From contig JAFKAC010000025.1 of NCBI GenBank assembly GCA_025766275.1, positions 682,001-746,000 of the forward strand: a DNA stretch of 64,000 bases, read 5' to 3'. The notes beneath the pieces were generated by a model. It did no database searches and had not been told where the DNA came from. It saw nothing but the letters and a program-made list of their open reading frames with translations. Positions 1-16,861 of this stretch are shown in pieces; position 1 is the first letter of the stretch, and each line of letters begins with the position of its first letter. The DNA comes from Lactarius indigo (Eukaryota > Basidiomycota > Agaricomycetes > Russulales > Russulaceae). A program made the translations under genes and the position numbers.

Positions 1-18
1 CCGAAAGCCCACGCGCGA

Positions 19-1034
19 ATGCAAGTCCCCGTGCCCATGCCATGCACGCCCGCGCCAAGCACGCTCGCGGACATGCAGAGTCTCCTCGACGTATACTTCC
101 GCTCCACGAGCGGGACCACATCCGCAGCCGCGCCCGCCCGCGCATCGTCGACATTCGACGGCCTGATCTGCGTCGCGGCGCCCGACCCAGTGCCAGATTA
201 CCCACCTCCGTCACCGTCGCCCAGCGCCGGCACCGGACGCGATAAGCCCCTCCCTAAGCGCCCGCCGCCGCCGCCCGACCGCGACAGCGTGTTCGCGTGG
301 TCCTGGCTCGGACGTATGGCCCCCGATGACCCGCGCGAGCCCTGGAACGTCGACGCGCGCGCCAATACGGACGCCAATGCCAACGCGGGCGGGTTCGGGT
401 GCGCGTATTGGCCATCGACGGCGGATAGCGGGTACGAGAGCGAGACCGGGTGCGACGACGGCGACTCGTTCTACTACACGCCGCCCGAGCTCGAAGATCC
501 GAACGAGGTACGCCTGCGTCCGTCCCCCCTTCATCCCATCCATGGTTGATTGAAAGCGAATTCAATTGAAGTGCTCAGCGTTTTCGGTGACGACGACGTC
601 GACGTCAGAATATATTGACGTGCCCGGACGTGACTGCGACTCGATCTGGTCCGCCAACGTGCTCGCATACGCATACCCTGCCTCTGCCACCACCACCACC
701 ACCTCTACATGCCCAAGAGCGGGTACGCGAGCACCGGCGCGGGCGTGTGGTCGGGCCCGCTCACACACGCAGCCGTCGTCGCCGTCGTCGCCTGCACAGG
801 CACTTCTACATCCCTGGCGGTTGCTACGCTCGCGCACCTCACACTCTACGTTTGCCGGTGCCGGCGCGAGTACTGGCTCTCTGCAACGGCGGGCATCACG
901 GGCCGCGAGCATGTTCACGAAGCTCGGTCGGCTCGCCTCAAGAGATGACGCGGATTCATGGATCTACGTTGAGGTGGTGCATACCATCACGCAGCGTACG
1001 TTGCGTGATTGTGAGTGGTGAATGTATAGGTTGA
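19..1034 (+). CDS. Hypothetical Pro/Ser-rich protein, probably two exons (possibly 5'-incomplete)
   Basis: I do not recognise this gene. An open frame starts at ATG 19 and runs with strong GC-rich codon bias to about 510. The product is rich in Pro, Ser, Ala and Asp, with a proline run near residue 80 and an acidic, aromatic end (DSFYYTPPELEDPNE). A good donor (GAG|GTACGC, about 511) follows. An acceptor near 606 (GTCAG) would join in phase to a second frame ending at about 1034; that exon is low-complexity and arginine-rich, so I trust it less. No signal peptide or membrane segment is evident. The true start could lie before the window. Its 3' end, from about 970, lies in the tandemly duplicated segment that also involves the Chs7-like gene. 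Confidence 0.4.
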
Positions 1035-2112
1035 TTCAAGCTGATGAGAGCGAGAGTGGTGATGAGTAATATCTATTCCTTCCAGCGCCCGGTGCTGCCT
1101 ACACGCTCCTTTCTCTTCATTTTCGCTTTTTTTCTTTTTTACCTTTTACCCTCGTTTCTCATGTAACGTTCATCCTCCCTTTATGCGGGATTGAGTATGT
1201 ATGAGTAAGCTTTGAAATGAAACGTACAACAAGCTCAGAGTCTCATAGTTTAGGGAAATAACGAGTCTTTTGCCGATAATGGACTAGGTTCACCTAACGA
1301 AACAAGACTGCAGCAAACACTCGACGCGAAAAGAGCCCAGTTATCTGGTGCGAACCAGAGGTGTACAATGTCGGGAGAAAGGGCATGCTTTTGGTAATAC
1401 AGCAAGTACACTGTCGCGAGCGCCGTCGATCTTCGCGTTGTACTCTAGCCAGAGGAAGAAGTCATAGGCGAGCTGTGGGGAATTAAAAGGCATAGCAACA
1501 AGCGCAAAATGGATCAGATGACGCAGCTCGCTTAGGACAGCAGGCCATCAGGGCGAAACACAGCAACACACACTGCGAAGCGAAATAAGTGACGTCAGGC
1601 ATCAGTATTGTAATGACGCAGGATAAAACGCACGCGAATTGCCATAATGTGAGTACGAAGAGGGCGAAAAAATAGGGGAGTAAGGGTTTCCAGGTTCTAA
1701 CGTGAAAGCGACGTCAAGGGAGACGTGAGTGGTGGCGGCCACGAAGACAACGGTGGGGAATTAAAACGGCCGAACCACGTGTCGGTAGGGAAAGGACCGA
1801 CATGAGCGGGGGGTAGAGCACACAACCAACAAGGGGGGGTGCTGTTCTTGGTCACCTGAGTGGAGATTAGGGTACCACCGAGGAGGGTCCAGAACAAAGC
1901 CACGAAGGCACCAGCGTGTATAGCAGTGAAGACGACGAGGGTGGTACCCTGTTTGTGGGAGGAACCCGTGGTGATGGAAGTGTACGACGGGTGACTGAGC
2001 GATACCGGAATGGTGATAGGAGAACGGAGGTCATGGAGCCGATGGATAGATATTTGAACCAATGGGCACTGACAGAGTACAGTAAAAGTGGTGATGTTAG
2101 CGAGGGCATCAA
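970..2112. repeat. Left copy of a ~1.1-1.4 kb tandem duplication (right copy ~2337-3440)
   Basis: Blocks here recur in the same order about 1.35 kb further on. GAGGTGGTGCATACCATCAC at about 970 matches a variant at 2336. The 1160-1240 block matches 2445-2510. CCAGTTATCTGGTGC at about 1338 matches 2649. GTGAAAGCGACGTCAAGGGA near 1700 matches 3105. The 1870-1960 block matches 3270-3370. The copies have many substitutions and indels, so the duplication is old. Confidence 0.75.
1330..2112 (-). pseudogene. Decayed duplicate of the Chs7-like gene
   Basis: Read on the minus strand, this is a broken copy of the neighbouring Chs7-like gene. It keeps pieces matching the loop and transmembrane exon (SSHKQGTTLVVFTAIHAGA, then LFWTLLGGTLISTQV at about 1850-1960), a TSPLTSLSR segment that is frameshifted relative to the intact gene, and a remnant of the terminal exon near 1340. 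The N-terminal exons are absent and the exon corresponding to 2712-2956 is largely deleted. No continuous frame can be assembled. Recognition rests on direct comparison with the intact copy downstream. Confidence 0.7.
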
Positions 2113-2622
2113 CGAGGTTTCTTAAACCTAGTGCTTGTCAATGGAACGCTATGCGCCATACACCCACCAAAGAAGGTGCTACCGCGTAACTGCGTCGGAC
2201 CAGCCGCGCTCGCACTCGGAACTTCGCGAACGCGAGCCGGACCGTAAAGCGCCACCCCGGGTTATTGTGCATCGGGGGCCGCGGCGGACATTAGCGAGGT
2301 TACTCGACTCGGCTACGGAGGTCGTGGAAATGCGCTGAGGTGGTACATACCATCACCCGTGATGCAAATGAAACACAAGGGGTTCAAGCGGGTGAGAATG
2401 AGTTAACCAAGCACCCATTGACGTTGACACACCCCCGTCGATAATGTTTCACCCTCCCTTTTCGCGAGATTGGAGTTGCACACGGTAGCTTCGAAACGAA
2501 ACGTACCGACATTTCGATCAGACCCCCATCAATGCAACGGAATAAAAGAAAACAAGAGAGTACCACTACCGATAAATGGGTCATAATGCACATACATCTA
2601 GTGAGACAGTCCTGCGATACAC

Positions 2623-3858
2623 TCAGTGCGGAAAATATGCCTCGTCAACCCAGTAATCTGGTGCAAGCGTCAATGGAGAAGGCATAGAACATAGAAGAGA
2701 AGGGGACATACCTTCGGTGATACTCCGCCAGGCGAGATAGAGCACAACGACAGTCGCGGTGTCCAGCACCGTCGCGATGAACGAGCCGTCGATCTTCGCG
2801 TTCGTGCCGTTGCAAATAGGGCGGGACAGGAGGAAGAAGGCGAGCTGTGCGAGAATGAAGAGCAAACCAGCAAGCGCGTAATAAATTAATGGGCGCATCT
2901 CGCGTAAGACGGCGGCGACGATCCATCCCATTAGGATGAAATACACCAACGCCGCGCTGAGTTAAGGTTGACGTCAGTCAACGGCAATGACGCAGGGCAG
3001 GAAGGAAGGAAGACGTACGCGCCAGGCCATATAGATGTGAGTATGAAGAGAGTGATCGAATGAAGGGAATCCTTCGGGTTTCCCGGCTCCAACGTACTTG
3101 AGATGGTGAAAGCGACGTCAAGGGAGACGTAAGTGGTGGCGGCCATGAAGACAACTGTGAGAAAGTAAAAGGGCTGAACAAGCACGTGGTCGTGAGCCAG
3201 AACTGATAAGGGCGAAGATAGGACGCACAACCAAGGAGGATGGGGTACCATCCTCAACAACCTGAGTGGCGACAATGGCATTTCCGAGGAGGGTCCAGAA
3301 CAGAGCCGCGACGGCACCTGCGTGAATAGCAGTGAAAACGACGAGGGTGGTGCTGCCCTGTTGAAGGAAAGAGCCAGTGGTGACGAGTTGGAGGGGAAGT
3401 GTGAAGAGGTATACGACGAGGAAAGCGCGGAGCTCGACACGGCCTAGCAAGTTGGATTCTTAGCACATAAATCCAGGAGGGGGTAGAGAGAGAATAAAGG
3501 ACGTGCCCACGGCGGCTTTACGATGGTTACAGCGATAGATGAGAAAAAAGGTAACGACGATGCTGAAGGCGCAAGCGATGATGTTGGCGACGTTGCCAAT
3601 GGAGTTTTCAAAGCCGGTGCGTGGGATGCCACACTTTGGGTTGATGCCTACGGGTGCCGACTTTGTGTCGACAGACGCACCGAGGAGGGCGGCGGGGGCG
3701 CGATGTTGAAGCTGGGTGCGGGTGTGGGAAATCGATACGATACGCATTTGAAAACAAAAACAAAAAAAAGTCGAACATACCTCGCGATAAAAAAGGTTGC
3801 ACCAGGGATATGAGGGAACGTCTCTGCATAGAGGTTTGAAGTCACCAAAACGGGTCAT
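2623..3858 (-). CDS. Chs7-like chitin synthase III export chaperone, multipass membrane protein
   Basis: Six exons can be joined on the minus strand: 3858-3781, 3711-3507, 3443-3232, 3173-3019, 2956-2712 and 2657-2623. They total 930 nt, or 309 residues plus stop, close to yeast Chs7 (316 aa). The family (Pfam Chs7) consists of seven-helix ER proteins that let class III/IV chitin synthase leave the ER. Visible family features are an N-terminal Cys-rich loop (DFKPLC, WCNLFY, INPKCGIPRTG), hydrophobic segments such as NVANIIACAFSIVVTFFLIY, the RKAAVGRVELRAFL junction, ATQVVEDGT, MAATTYVSLDVAF, and the late signature FLLSRPICNGTNAKIDGSF followed by an acidic tail DYWVDEAYFPH. The exon 2-3 joint needs a GC-AG intron. 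A decayed 3' duplicate lies immediately downstream. The family call is firm; whether it acts on Chs3-type enzymes here is inferred. Confidence 0.85.
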
Positions 3859-5547
3859 CGCTGCGGGGTATCGGTGTCGCGGAGGACGACGAGTCGAGGG
3901 AGGGAGACAAGTCGATGGTGGTAGAGGTCACTCCGAACCGGGGGAGAAAAAAAGAATGCGAGGTACAGTCAGTTGGCAGTTGGACCGTGGACTCGGATTT
4001 CCCTGTGAAGCGCAATCTAAGCTATTGTTCCTGATATCAATCATGGTGTCTTCATTACCTTATAGCTACTTGCCGGCGCGCAGCTGCGTACAGAAATACG
4101 AGTCGGTGAGCCACCCAGCAGCCCACGACGGGAGATTGCCAGAAAGACTGCGTGTGTGTCTTCTACGTTGCTGTGCTGCTGAACAAGTGCAGGGTCTGAG
4201 ACGACTCGGTTTCCAAATTACATAATACACATCCCCACTTGGTTGCCATGCTGCACACACAACACATGTTCCATCATGTGCCACTGCCGAACCTGTTTAT
4301 TGTGGCGTGATGCGCAGGCCGCATGGCTGACGTTACAGTCCTTCTTTTCAATCTGTATCGCCATCTCACTCCGGGTCGGTCATACAGTACTTTAATTTCA
4401 GGGTTACTCTCGAGGCCATATATTGATCCGTGGGGCGCGTGTAATAACCTTCACCTGCTGGCAAGTGCGCAACCCTTCGAGAAACAGGACTCTGGCGCAG
4501 AGTATCCTATTCACTTTTGCTATTCGTCCTTCTTCTGGTTCTACAAATACACTCGGCGGTCATGGTTGGGTTCTTAAAAGTTCTTGCGTGGTTTTTCCGT
4601 CACCAGTCTTGGCAAGTACGGCAACATCCTTCTCCAATAATTGTGCCGAAGACCTGTTTGTTACGCGTCACATTTAGAACAATGTTGTGGCATTGGCCAA
4701 CGTTTTGATCGACCGAGCAACTTCGGGAGGCTTGCATCCATTACAGCGCCACGCCGTGCAACCTAGACCATAGAGGAACATAGGTCTTCTTCTCTACCAC
4801 TCTACCTTGGGAAGGTTGGCATGATTGTGTGCTCCGCGGTTAGAGCTTACATTAAAAGATTGCCATCGAACAGAACCCAAACCTGGGGATCTATTTCACG
4901 ACATTGGGTCCCGATCAAAGGTGTGAGCTTCCTCCCCTTACGGTATGTCGCCGGTGTCCGCCCAGTGTCCGCCCCAACGCTCCAGTGGACACGATTAGCG
5001 TACTTCAGATCCCTCTGCGACGAAGTAGCCATCAACCGGGGCGTAAGTTGAAACTTCCTGCATGGCTAGAGCCGAACGCAGCTGAGATCGGAGCACATGA
5101 GACGTGGTGAGTAGATGCTACATAGGGGGGGGGATATAAAGCGCTGTGTTTCATGAGTACAAACGCGGATTTTGAGAACGGGATAATGAGATTTATGCCT
5201 ATTTCCTGAGCCTGACCTGTGACTTGCCAGTGTCTGGGCTGTCGACCATTCACGCCACCGCGGCAGCTGAATCGTTGGCGATGTGATTGCACATAAGTAT
5301 GGAACGGCCCTGTTCAAGTAGCACGAACAACTATCAGCGTCGTGAGTGGCGGACGATTCGTGCACGCGTAGTAGTTAGGCGTAAGTAGTGCCAGTGACAC
5401 GGTGACGCGGGGACTTGAAAGCCAAGGCCGCATTCAAGTCTCGTGGCACGCGATACCGTGACCGTGACTGCAAACGGCCTGCGCGTGAACGACGGTTCTC
5501 TCACAACCATCTAAACCCTGAAATCCGTGATTCGGGGCAACACACGA
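3859..5547. other. Intergenic, no recognisable gene
   Basis: Only short, low-scoring frames on both strands. No protein family, RNA gene or repeat stood out. The far right presumably holds the SMC5 promoter; no clear TATA box was seen. Confidence 0.4.
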
Positions 5548-10310
<4,763 letters not shown>

Positions 10311-10950
10311 TCATACTCTTGGGTAAGATTGATTAGTTTCCGAACCGACTTGGTTGGGTGCGGCGAAACAGCTAATTTTTTAAAATTCCACATTAGGTCT
10401 CAGCTGCCACCTGATCAGTGGTCTGTCGACCTCAAGATCTAACATTACCCGTTACTACTAGTGAAAGTATTTGTTTAAATGGTGTTGCAATTATGTATTT
10501 CTCAAGGAATCTACATATTCCTAGTACACAAACAAGCGTAAGGGCAGTTGATAGTCTGTACACAGTTTTTTTCCTCTTGTTATCGGGCTCCACAACTAAT
10601 GCCCGTGGCAAAAGGGTTTGAGAGAGAACCTAAATAAGACGAACCTATACTGATGACATGCCAATAAGGGAGACGTCCTTACAAAAGGTGGGTAGCGGGG
10701 CCAAAAACGAAGGCCTAGGAAGACAATGAGACGGCGGAGGAACAACGGCTAGGAACGATGGCAAGAAAGGCAAAGAAGATAGTGAGAGTCGAGCAGTGGC
10801 CAACGAGGTGGTGGAGGAACCAGGGACTGGGAGAGGTGGTGGGAGAGTGGAAGCCTGGGACCGGGACAGACAACGAGGGGAGGTCCGAGTCAGGAGAGGG
10901 AATCGGTGAGGCGTTGGCCTGGGAAAGGAGGGCTGGCAGTAGTTATACTA
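10311..10950. other. Intergenic, no recognisable gene
   Basis: Short frames only. An open frame at 10758-11033 encodes a basic, Trp-rich peptide with no family resemblance and is probably chance. Nothing else supportable. Confidence 0.35.
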
Positions 10951-13115
10951 GTAGTACTGCATCCGCGACTCGACTATCTCACCCCCCGGGACAGGTTGTA
11001 CTTAGCCACAGTTATAGAATGAAGTTCGTGTGACGAACTGCGTCGGATCACCCATTCACACAACCCACCAAGCCGACAGATCCTAGTATTGGCGTGGTGT
11101 CTAGATCCCTTCAACCCAGCTCGGGCTGGAGGGGTGGCACTATGGCGACAGAAGAAATACGTTCAGTACAAGTTGCTGGCATCAGCGGTCCAAGGGAGAT
11201 ACGAGGCAGATTTGCGGATCAACGAAGATTGAAGATTGAACCATGTGTTCGAAGCCTGCCTATGATGGGAAAACATGGGCAGATGTCGGTATTTGTTCGC
11301 CAATCACTTGGAAGTCTAGTTGCTGCTGTGTATTCTATCCGAGCTTGGAAGTCCTTGATTTTCCCTACTCTGGTGCAGTGCCTCCCTACCGTAAAATTCC
11401 ACATACCGTCCGCTGATTGAACTGTCGCACAGGAAATGTACCCCCCCCCCCCCTCGCCGCTGGGAACTCCGATGTCAGTTTGCGATGCATTGCTTTGCCG
11501 CCCCTCCGCATCATTCTAGTAAGACTTCAAAGGAAACGTGGCACGTCAAAGTAGCGCGTGCCAATTCGTTCCGTGTTTCGTCACCATATTCAAGTTAATA
11601 GTCGTGTTTGCGTTCCAAGTCTCCCTTTCTTGGAAGAGCGTGTGTAGCAGTCGCCATCAGCTGCTCGCGTGAGTGAAAAAAATGGTTTAGGCCCCTCCTC
11701 GAACCCACAGCCTCAAGTTCCGAATATGAGCGCCGTTTACCTGCGCCTTTTCCCTACGCCTGCTCTCACGTCAACGCCAATACTGTAAGTAACTGTCATA
11801 GCACGGTTGTCAGAGTGCTACTCTACCCTGTCTCTTGAAAATGTCGGACAAATTCCTCTTCATTTATCGATCTCCGAGTCCCTGAGCCTGAGGTCTCAAC
11901 CCCATTTCGTCAGGTTGAACGATGTCAACACTCGACGGCGTCAATGGGACTGACTGCAGTGATGCGCACCAGAACAATCAATCCTTTTCAATCGACATCC
12001 ATTCCTCCATATAGACAAATGGTCAGACCATCCGGCTTGGCTGTGAGCGTTCTCTCGTCTACCACCCAATTTACGCTCAGTCGCATGCAGCTGACAGCTG
12101 AGGCGTCCTTCCTCAGATTTGGTGCTGTGATTTCGTTTTTGTTTTGATCGTGGTATCTTATGTTCAATCTCTTTTCAGTTGTGCAGTCCAGCTCATCGAA
12201 ATATTATGTAGAGGAACTTGCTAGGTTATAGAAGGACCCTCCCAATCGGTGACTGGAAGCTTCTACGGACTCCTACTAACATATTCAAGGTCTGCTCCAT
12301 GATATCACGGCTTGCACAAAGTCTAATCCTGGCTACGTCACAGCTCTCCCTTTTTCATGCGATATTGTGCAGGCAGTCGGTGGTATCCTGAATGTGCGAT
12401 GGGCCCACGACGGGATCATAACTATGGGCCATATTGCACAGCACAGGGAATCATTAAGCAAATGGGCACACTAGGAGTTGCACATCTTATGCTCGTACGT
12501 ATCGTATGTGGCCTCTCTGCGCATTGATGCAAACCCATCCAGATACTGTACTCATTGTTCACACATTCGCGACAGCTCTATGGAGCGTAGGAGTTGAATC
12601 GCGTTCCTTTGCTTTCTGCATCCTCGCTCTCACGCAAGCTCTCACGTGTCTTTTTGTCGTTCCCTGCCTTCGGCGATTAAGTTACCATTTTCGGTATTGT
12701 CATGTTCCACCTTTCCGAATTCCGATGCCACCAAAATGACCTCTTTTTCTTGATCGTCCGACTTCGCCTCCTCTTCACACCCCCCGAGAAGCTCGGCGAG
12801 TCTAGACGGACTTTCTAACCCAAGAACCAGCTCTGCTGTATTCCCTTGATATAATCCAGCACGACTAAAGACCGCAACCAATGAGGCTGGGACTCATGGT
12901 TGACGTGTGATAGGGCCTGGGAACTGTAGAATAACTATAGCTGTCTCGCATAGCCTAAGTACTGAAGGTCGAGGATATTTGACGACAGAAACCCCTATCG
13001 TATATTTACCTAACATTACTCGTGGGTGTTTCACACGTCTGCGTTTTTAACAGCGTTGTTTCCCCGTAGCTGTCACACTACATAGAGGACATAAACTTTG
13101 GAGAGGCGGTACGTA
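10950..13115. repeat. Left copy of a >2 kb tandem duplication (right copy ~13170-15920)
   Basis: Markers in the same order in both copies: the GGGACAGGTTGTACTTAGCC block (about 10990 and 13200), GCAGTGCCTCCCTACCGTAA (about 11376 and 13813), the ATGTCRRCACTCGACGGCGT gene start (11922 and 14364), CCATATTGCACAGCACAGGG (about 12430 and 14860), CGACAGCTCTATGGAG (about 12570 and 15000), and the tail block near 13050 and 15880. The left copy lacks roughly 500 bp present on the right around 15090-15550. Confidence 0.8.
11922..12880 (+). pseudogene. GPCR-like membrane protein, decayed left copy
   Basis: Starts MSTLDGVNGT like the right copy, but a TAG appears in frame after about 30 codons (around 12012). 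Later blocks still read as the same receptor-like protein (a CDIVQAVGGILNVRWAHDGI stretch near 12350-12410), then lose one base next to the CCATATTGCACAG block (about 12425), and the segment for the middle and late helices is deleted. Family assignment comes from the better preserved right copy. It cannot encode a full receptor. Confidence 0.65.
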
Positions 13116-14363
13116 CCGTCAACAGCTAGGAATATTACATCAGCTGATTCCTGCGGGCACTCTTGGTTGTACTCATCGACTAATCTCCTCACCCTCCTGG
13201 GGCAGGAATGTTGTACTTACTAGCCACAGTCGCGCCAGTGGTGTTGGAGGGCAGTTGGTACCAACCGACTGAGCCCGAAGTTCGGTCGTCCGATCACATG
13301 CAGTTGATTACGGAAAGTTGTAAATTACCTCAGGCCCCAAAGTATGGGAGCTCGTTCCTCATAGAGGGCGCTCATATACAACCTCTTCTCGGGTAATTCT
13401 CTATACGTTGATCGAATTTCGTGTTACAACCTATGTCACATTGTATCGATCGTCTGTTCAAACGACTCGGAGCCACCGGGCTGGTTGGTTTGTCAGGTCC
13501 TGCTGGTATGACGGCTTGGTCAATCCTGTCAACCAGCCGCTGGCATCAATGGTCCAAGAAGCACGCAGACCTGAGGTGAATTCATGGATTATCGAACAGG
13601 TATGGACTGTGTGTTCGAAGACTGCGATTGACTAGATCAGGATGATAGGGAAGGCATGGATTGTCGTCGAGTTGATATTCATGCCAGTCATCTCATTTAT
13701 AAAATAGGAGGCTGTCAATGGCTCTGACAGTGACCAGTCCAGACCAGTCTTCGACAACCTCCAATTTCACAGATGGACTTGGGTGTCTCACTGCTGTATG
13801 TCCGAGCTGGTGCAGTGCCTCCCTACCGTAAAATTCCACCATATCGTCCGCGGATTGAAGCTCCAATGTCATACAGCAAATGCACCTTGCCCCCCTCGCC
13901 GCTGGCAGCTCCCCTGTCAGTTTGCTGCGCTTTACGAACCACCACGTCATTTTAGTAGGGGGACAGCGTGTGCCAATCCGTCCCTAATTTCGTCGCAATT
14001 TTGGTGTTTACAATTTCGTTCTGGGTTGCTCGTGCAGGGAAGACTATGTGTCACAACATGTGCCAGTGGCGTTCGTCGCCACCAGCTGCTTGGGTGGGCG
14101 AAAACTTGGTTCGGGCCCTCAGTGGCAAGTACAAAGCCTTCGAGTGAGTACGAGCGTCTTTCCCCTACACCCTTTCTCACGTCAACGTCGATAGGGTGAG
14201 TAAGTGTCATCGCATGGCTGTAGGCGTGCTGCGTCCCACTCAAATTCAAAAAAAAAAAAGGAGAGAGGGGTCAAGCGGTGCTCTCCCCCTCTTAAAAACA
14301 TCGGGCCAGTCCCTTTCTTTATCGATCTTTCTGAGGTCTCAGCACCATTCATCAGGTCGAACG
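13116..14363. other. Non-coding part of the right duplication copy
   Basis: Mirrors 10950-11921 of the left copy and holds no convincing gene. Contains a purine run (about 14250) and the conserved block at 13813. Presumably upstream sequence of the GPCR-like gene. Confidence 0.4.
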
Positions 14364-15706
14364 ATGTCGGCACTCGACGGCGTCAATGGGACTGTCTGTG
14401 ATGCGCACCAGAATAAGCAACCCTTTGCAGATGCCAACTCGTCTTTGTTGACAAGTGGTCAGAGCATCGGCTTGACTGTGAGCGTTCTCTCATCTGCCAT
14501 CCGACTTACACTCAGTCGCAAGCAGCTGACAATCGAGGCATCCCTCCTCAGTTTTGGTGCTCTGATCGTTGTTTTTATTTTAATCGTGGTATGCTCTATA
14601 TCTATTTGGTTGTGCCATACAGTTTATCGGAATACTATGTAGAGGAACGTGCTACGTTATAGAAGGGCCCTCCCAAATGGCAAGTGGAAGCTTCTACGGA
14701 CTCCCACTGACATATACATGGTCCTGCTCCATGTTTTTACAGCTCGTGTGAAGTCTAATCCTAGTTACATCATAGCTCTCTCTTTTTTTATACGACATTG
14801 TGCAGTCCTGTCGGCGGTATCCTCAATTTCCGGTGGGCACACAATGGGATCGTTACGACAGGCCCATATTGCACAGCACAGGGTATCATTAAGCAAATAG
14901 GCGCACTCGGAGTTGCACTGATCTCACTCGTATGTATCGTATATGGTTCCTCTGCGCACTGATGCAAACTCTACCAGATACTCACCGTCCACACATTCAC
15001 GACAGCTCTATGGAGTGTAGGAGCTGAAGCACGTTCTTTGCCTTCGGATTCGTTACTTTCACATGTCTTTTCATCGGGCTCTCAGTTGGCATCAGCAACG
15101 GAATTCACAAGGACTTTGAGGTGCCTACGCCTGTACATAGTTCTGGTCTTCTCATCACTGCGATTCACTGCTGACACTTTCTGGCTAGTATTGGTGCTGG
15201 ATCAATCCTAAGTACCACGAGCAACGCCTGGCCGGTGAATACGTTTGGATGTGGATTGCTTTATTTGCCTCTGTGGTAATGTACATCCCGCTGCATTTCT
15301 GGATGAAGGGCTACTTTTCTGTCGATGACAAGAAGTGGTACAAATTTCGCCTGGTCAAGTCTCATGTTAAGTACCCAAAGAGGCGAGCGACGTTGGGAGT
15401 CCTTCTGTACGTCCTGGCCGTTCTGTCACGAACGCAGCTGATAGGTTATCCAGCTACCCACTAGCATATACCCTCATGGTGATTCCACTCACGGTTTCCC
15501 GTTGGCTATTGTTCAGTCACAAGCATGTGCCTTCGGCAACTACTTTTTTTGGTCTTACCATGTTCAACCTTTCCGGTGCCCTCAACGTCCTCATTTTCTT
15601 GATCGTACGACCTCGCCTCCTTCTCTTCATACCCCCTGAGGAGTTCGGCGAGTCTGGCATGGAACTTGCCAAAATAAGTACCAACGAGGCCAGGACTTAT
15701 GGATGA
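14364..15706 (+). pseudogene. GPCR-like membrane protein, right copy with compensating frameshifts
   Basis: Exon 1 (ATG 14364) encodes a short extracellular-type N-terminus and a first helix (FGALIVVFILIV). Exon 2 carries RNVLRYRRALPNGKWKLLR and PTDIY-type sequence, then TM segments ending in DIVQ. Later blocks read VGGILNFRWAHNGIVTTG, CTAQGIIKQIGALGVALIS, ILTVHTFTTALWSVGAEAR, YVWMWIALFASVVMYIPLHF and a final helix before the TGA at 15704-15706. The order of helices and the CTAQG and TALWSVG blocks resemble the basidiomycete family-A/cAMP-receptor-like GPCR group; ligand unknown. One base is gained at about 14816-14819 and one lost at about 15034-15038. Between them the frame reaches a stop (CAT TAA), so the copy looks inactive unless the assembly is wrong. 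Confidence 0.6.
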
Positions 15707-15920
15707 CGTGTGAAATAGAGCCTGAAATGCAAATGTAGAAAGAACCATACAGTAGCTTTCTCGCATGGGTCTGAGTAAAGGTCGGGGGACATTTGACGAT
15801 AGAAACACCTATCATAGGACTCTTATGTACTATTTACCTAACGTTAGTCGTAGGAATTTCACGTCCGCACATTTTTATGACCATTGTCTCCCTGTGGTTG
15901 CTGCGCTACTAGTAGATGAA

Positions 15921-16165
15921 GTGGGCGCGCCACAATATTGATTTAGAACTGTCCTTGCTCAACCCCCCCCCTAACACGTCACATGACATCACGTGACCAC
16001 AGATCCACAAACTCGGAACCAAAAATAAAGTTTGGCTCAAAAGTTATATACTTATCATGATCATAAATATAATATAATTGTGCTCTTTTTTTCTTCTTCT
16101 ATTTGTCTTTTTAATCAAAAGAAATATATTTTATTAGCTAATGAAAATTACATAAACTATGTACT
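15921..16165. other. AT-rich spacer without gene
   Basis: Contains a C-run (about 15963), AT-rich sequence (16030-16150) and polypyrimidine stretches. No gene seen. Confidence 0.4.
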
Positions 16166-16169
16166 TTTT

Positions 16170-16861
16170 TTTTGTCCAAGTTGAGAGGGAGATGGGGGGA
16201 GTAAAAAGGGGGCCACATGCCCCATTCTGTAGCCCGTGCGCCCCTGGAATACATTGGGGGAGGGGGGGCGCTTCCACACAACCACGTGGTCACATTTTGC
16301 CTTTGTGGGTGGACCTGAGGGAGTGGGGAGGGCCTCCATGTGGCTGCTTGTTCGCGTTTTTGTCCTGGTGTGAACCCGGGGGGGGTGCAGCTGCCCCCTT
16401 GTGGTTTTGCCCTGATGTGCGAACCCAGGGGAAGGGGGTGCCCAGTGCAGCCACTCCTTTGCGTCTCACCCTTGTGTGTGAGCCCAGGGGAGAGGGGTCT
16501 CCCACCCCCGCCCCCCTCCTTTGCATTTTGCTCTGGTGTGCTCCCTGGTTCACCTGTCACTTGTGCGCACAAACCCAGGGAGAGGGGGGCACTACTCCAG
16601 GTTGGAGCGCACTGCCCCATTCGCACACTGCCCCTGCATACAAATGGGGTGGGGCACAAAGGGTGTGGGGGGCGCTCATTCTCACCCCTGTGTCGGCCCC
16701 TCATTCACGTGTCACCTCTGCGTGCAAACCAGGGGGGGCTGTGGTGCTGCCTCTGGCAAGGCACGTGAGTCCCTGGCAAGAAGGGGGGGAAGAGTGCATG
16801 TGCCTTTCCCACGCCGTCCCGCATCACGTGCCCTGTTTGTGTGTAAACGAGGCAGGGGAGG
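16170..16861. repeat. GC-rich degenerate tandem repeat block, left part
   Basis: Imperfect ~50-65 bp units built around GTGCGAACCCAGGGGAAGGGG-like cores followed by C-rich runs and CTTTGCRTYTYRCYYTGGTG. Clear units begin near 16370, 16412, 16470 and 16560. Long open frames on both strands here are consequences of the repeat composition, not genes. The block is interrupted by a solo LTR and resumes at 17375. Confidence 0.6.
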
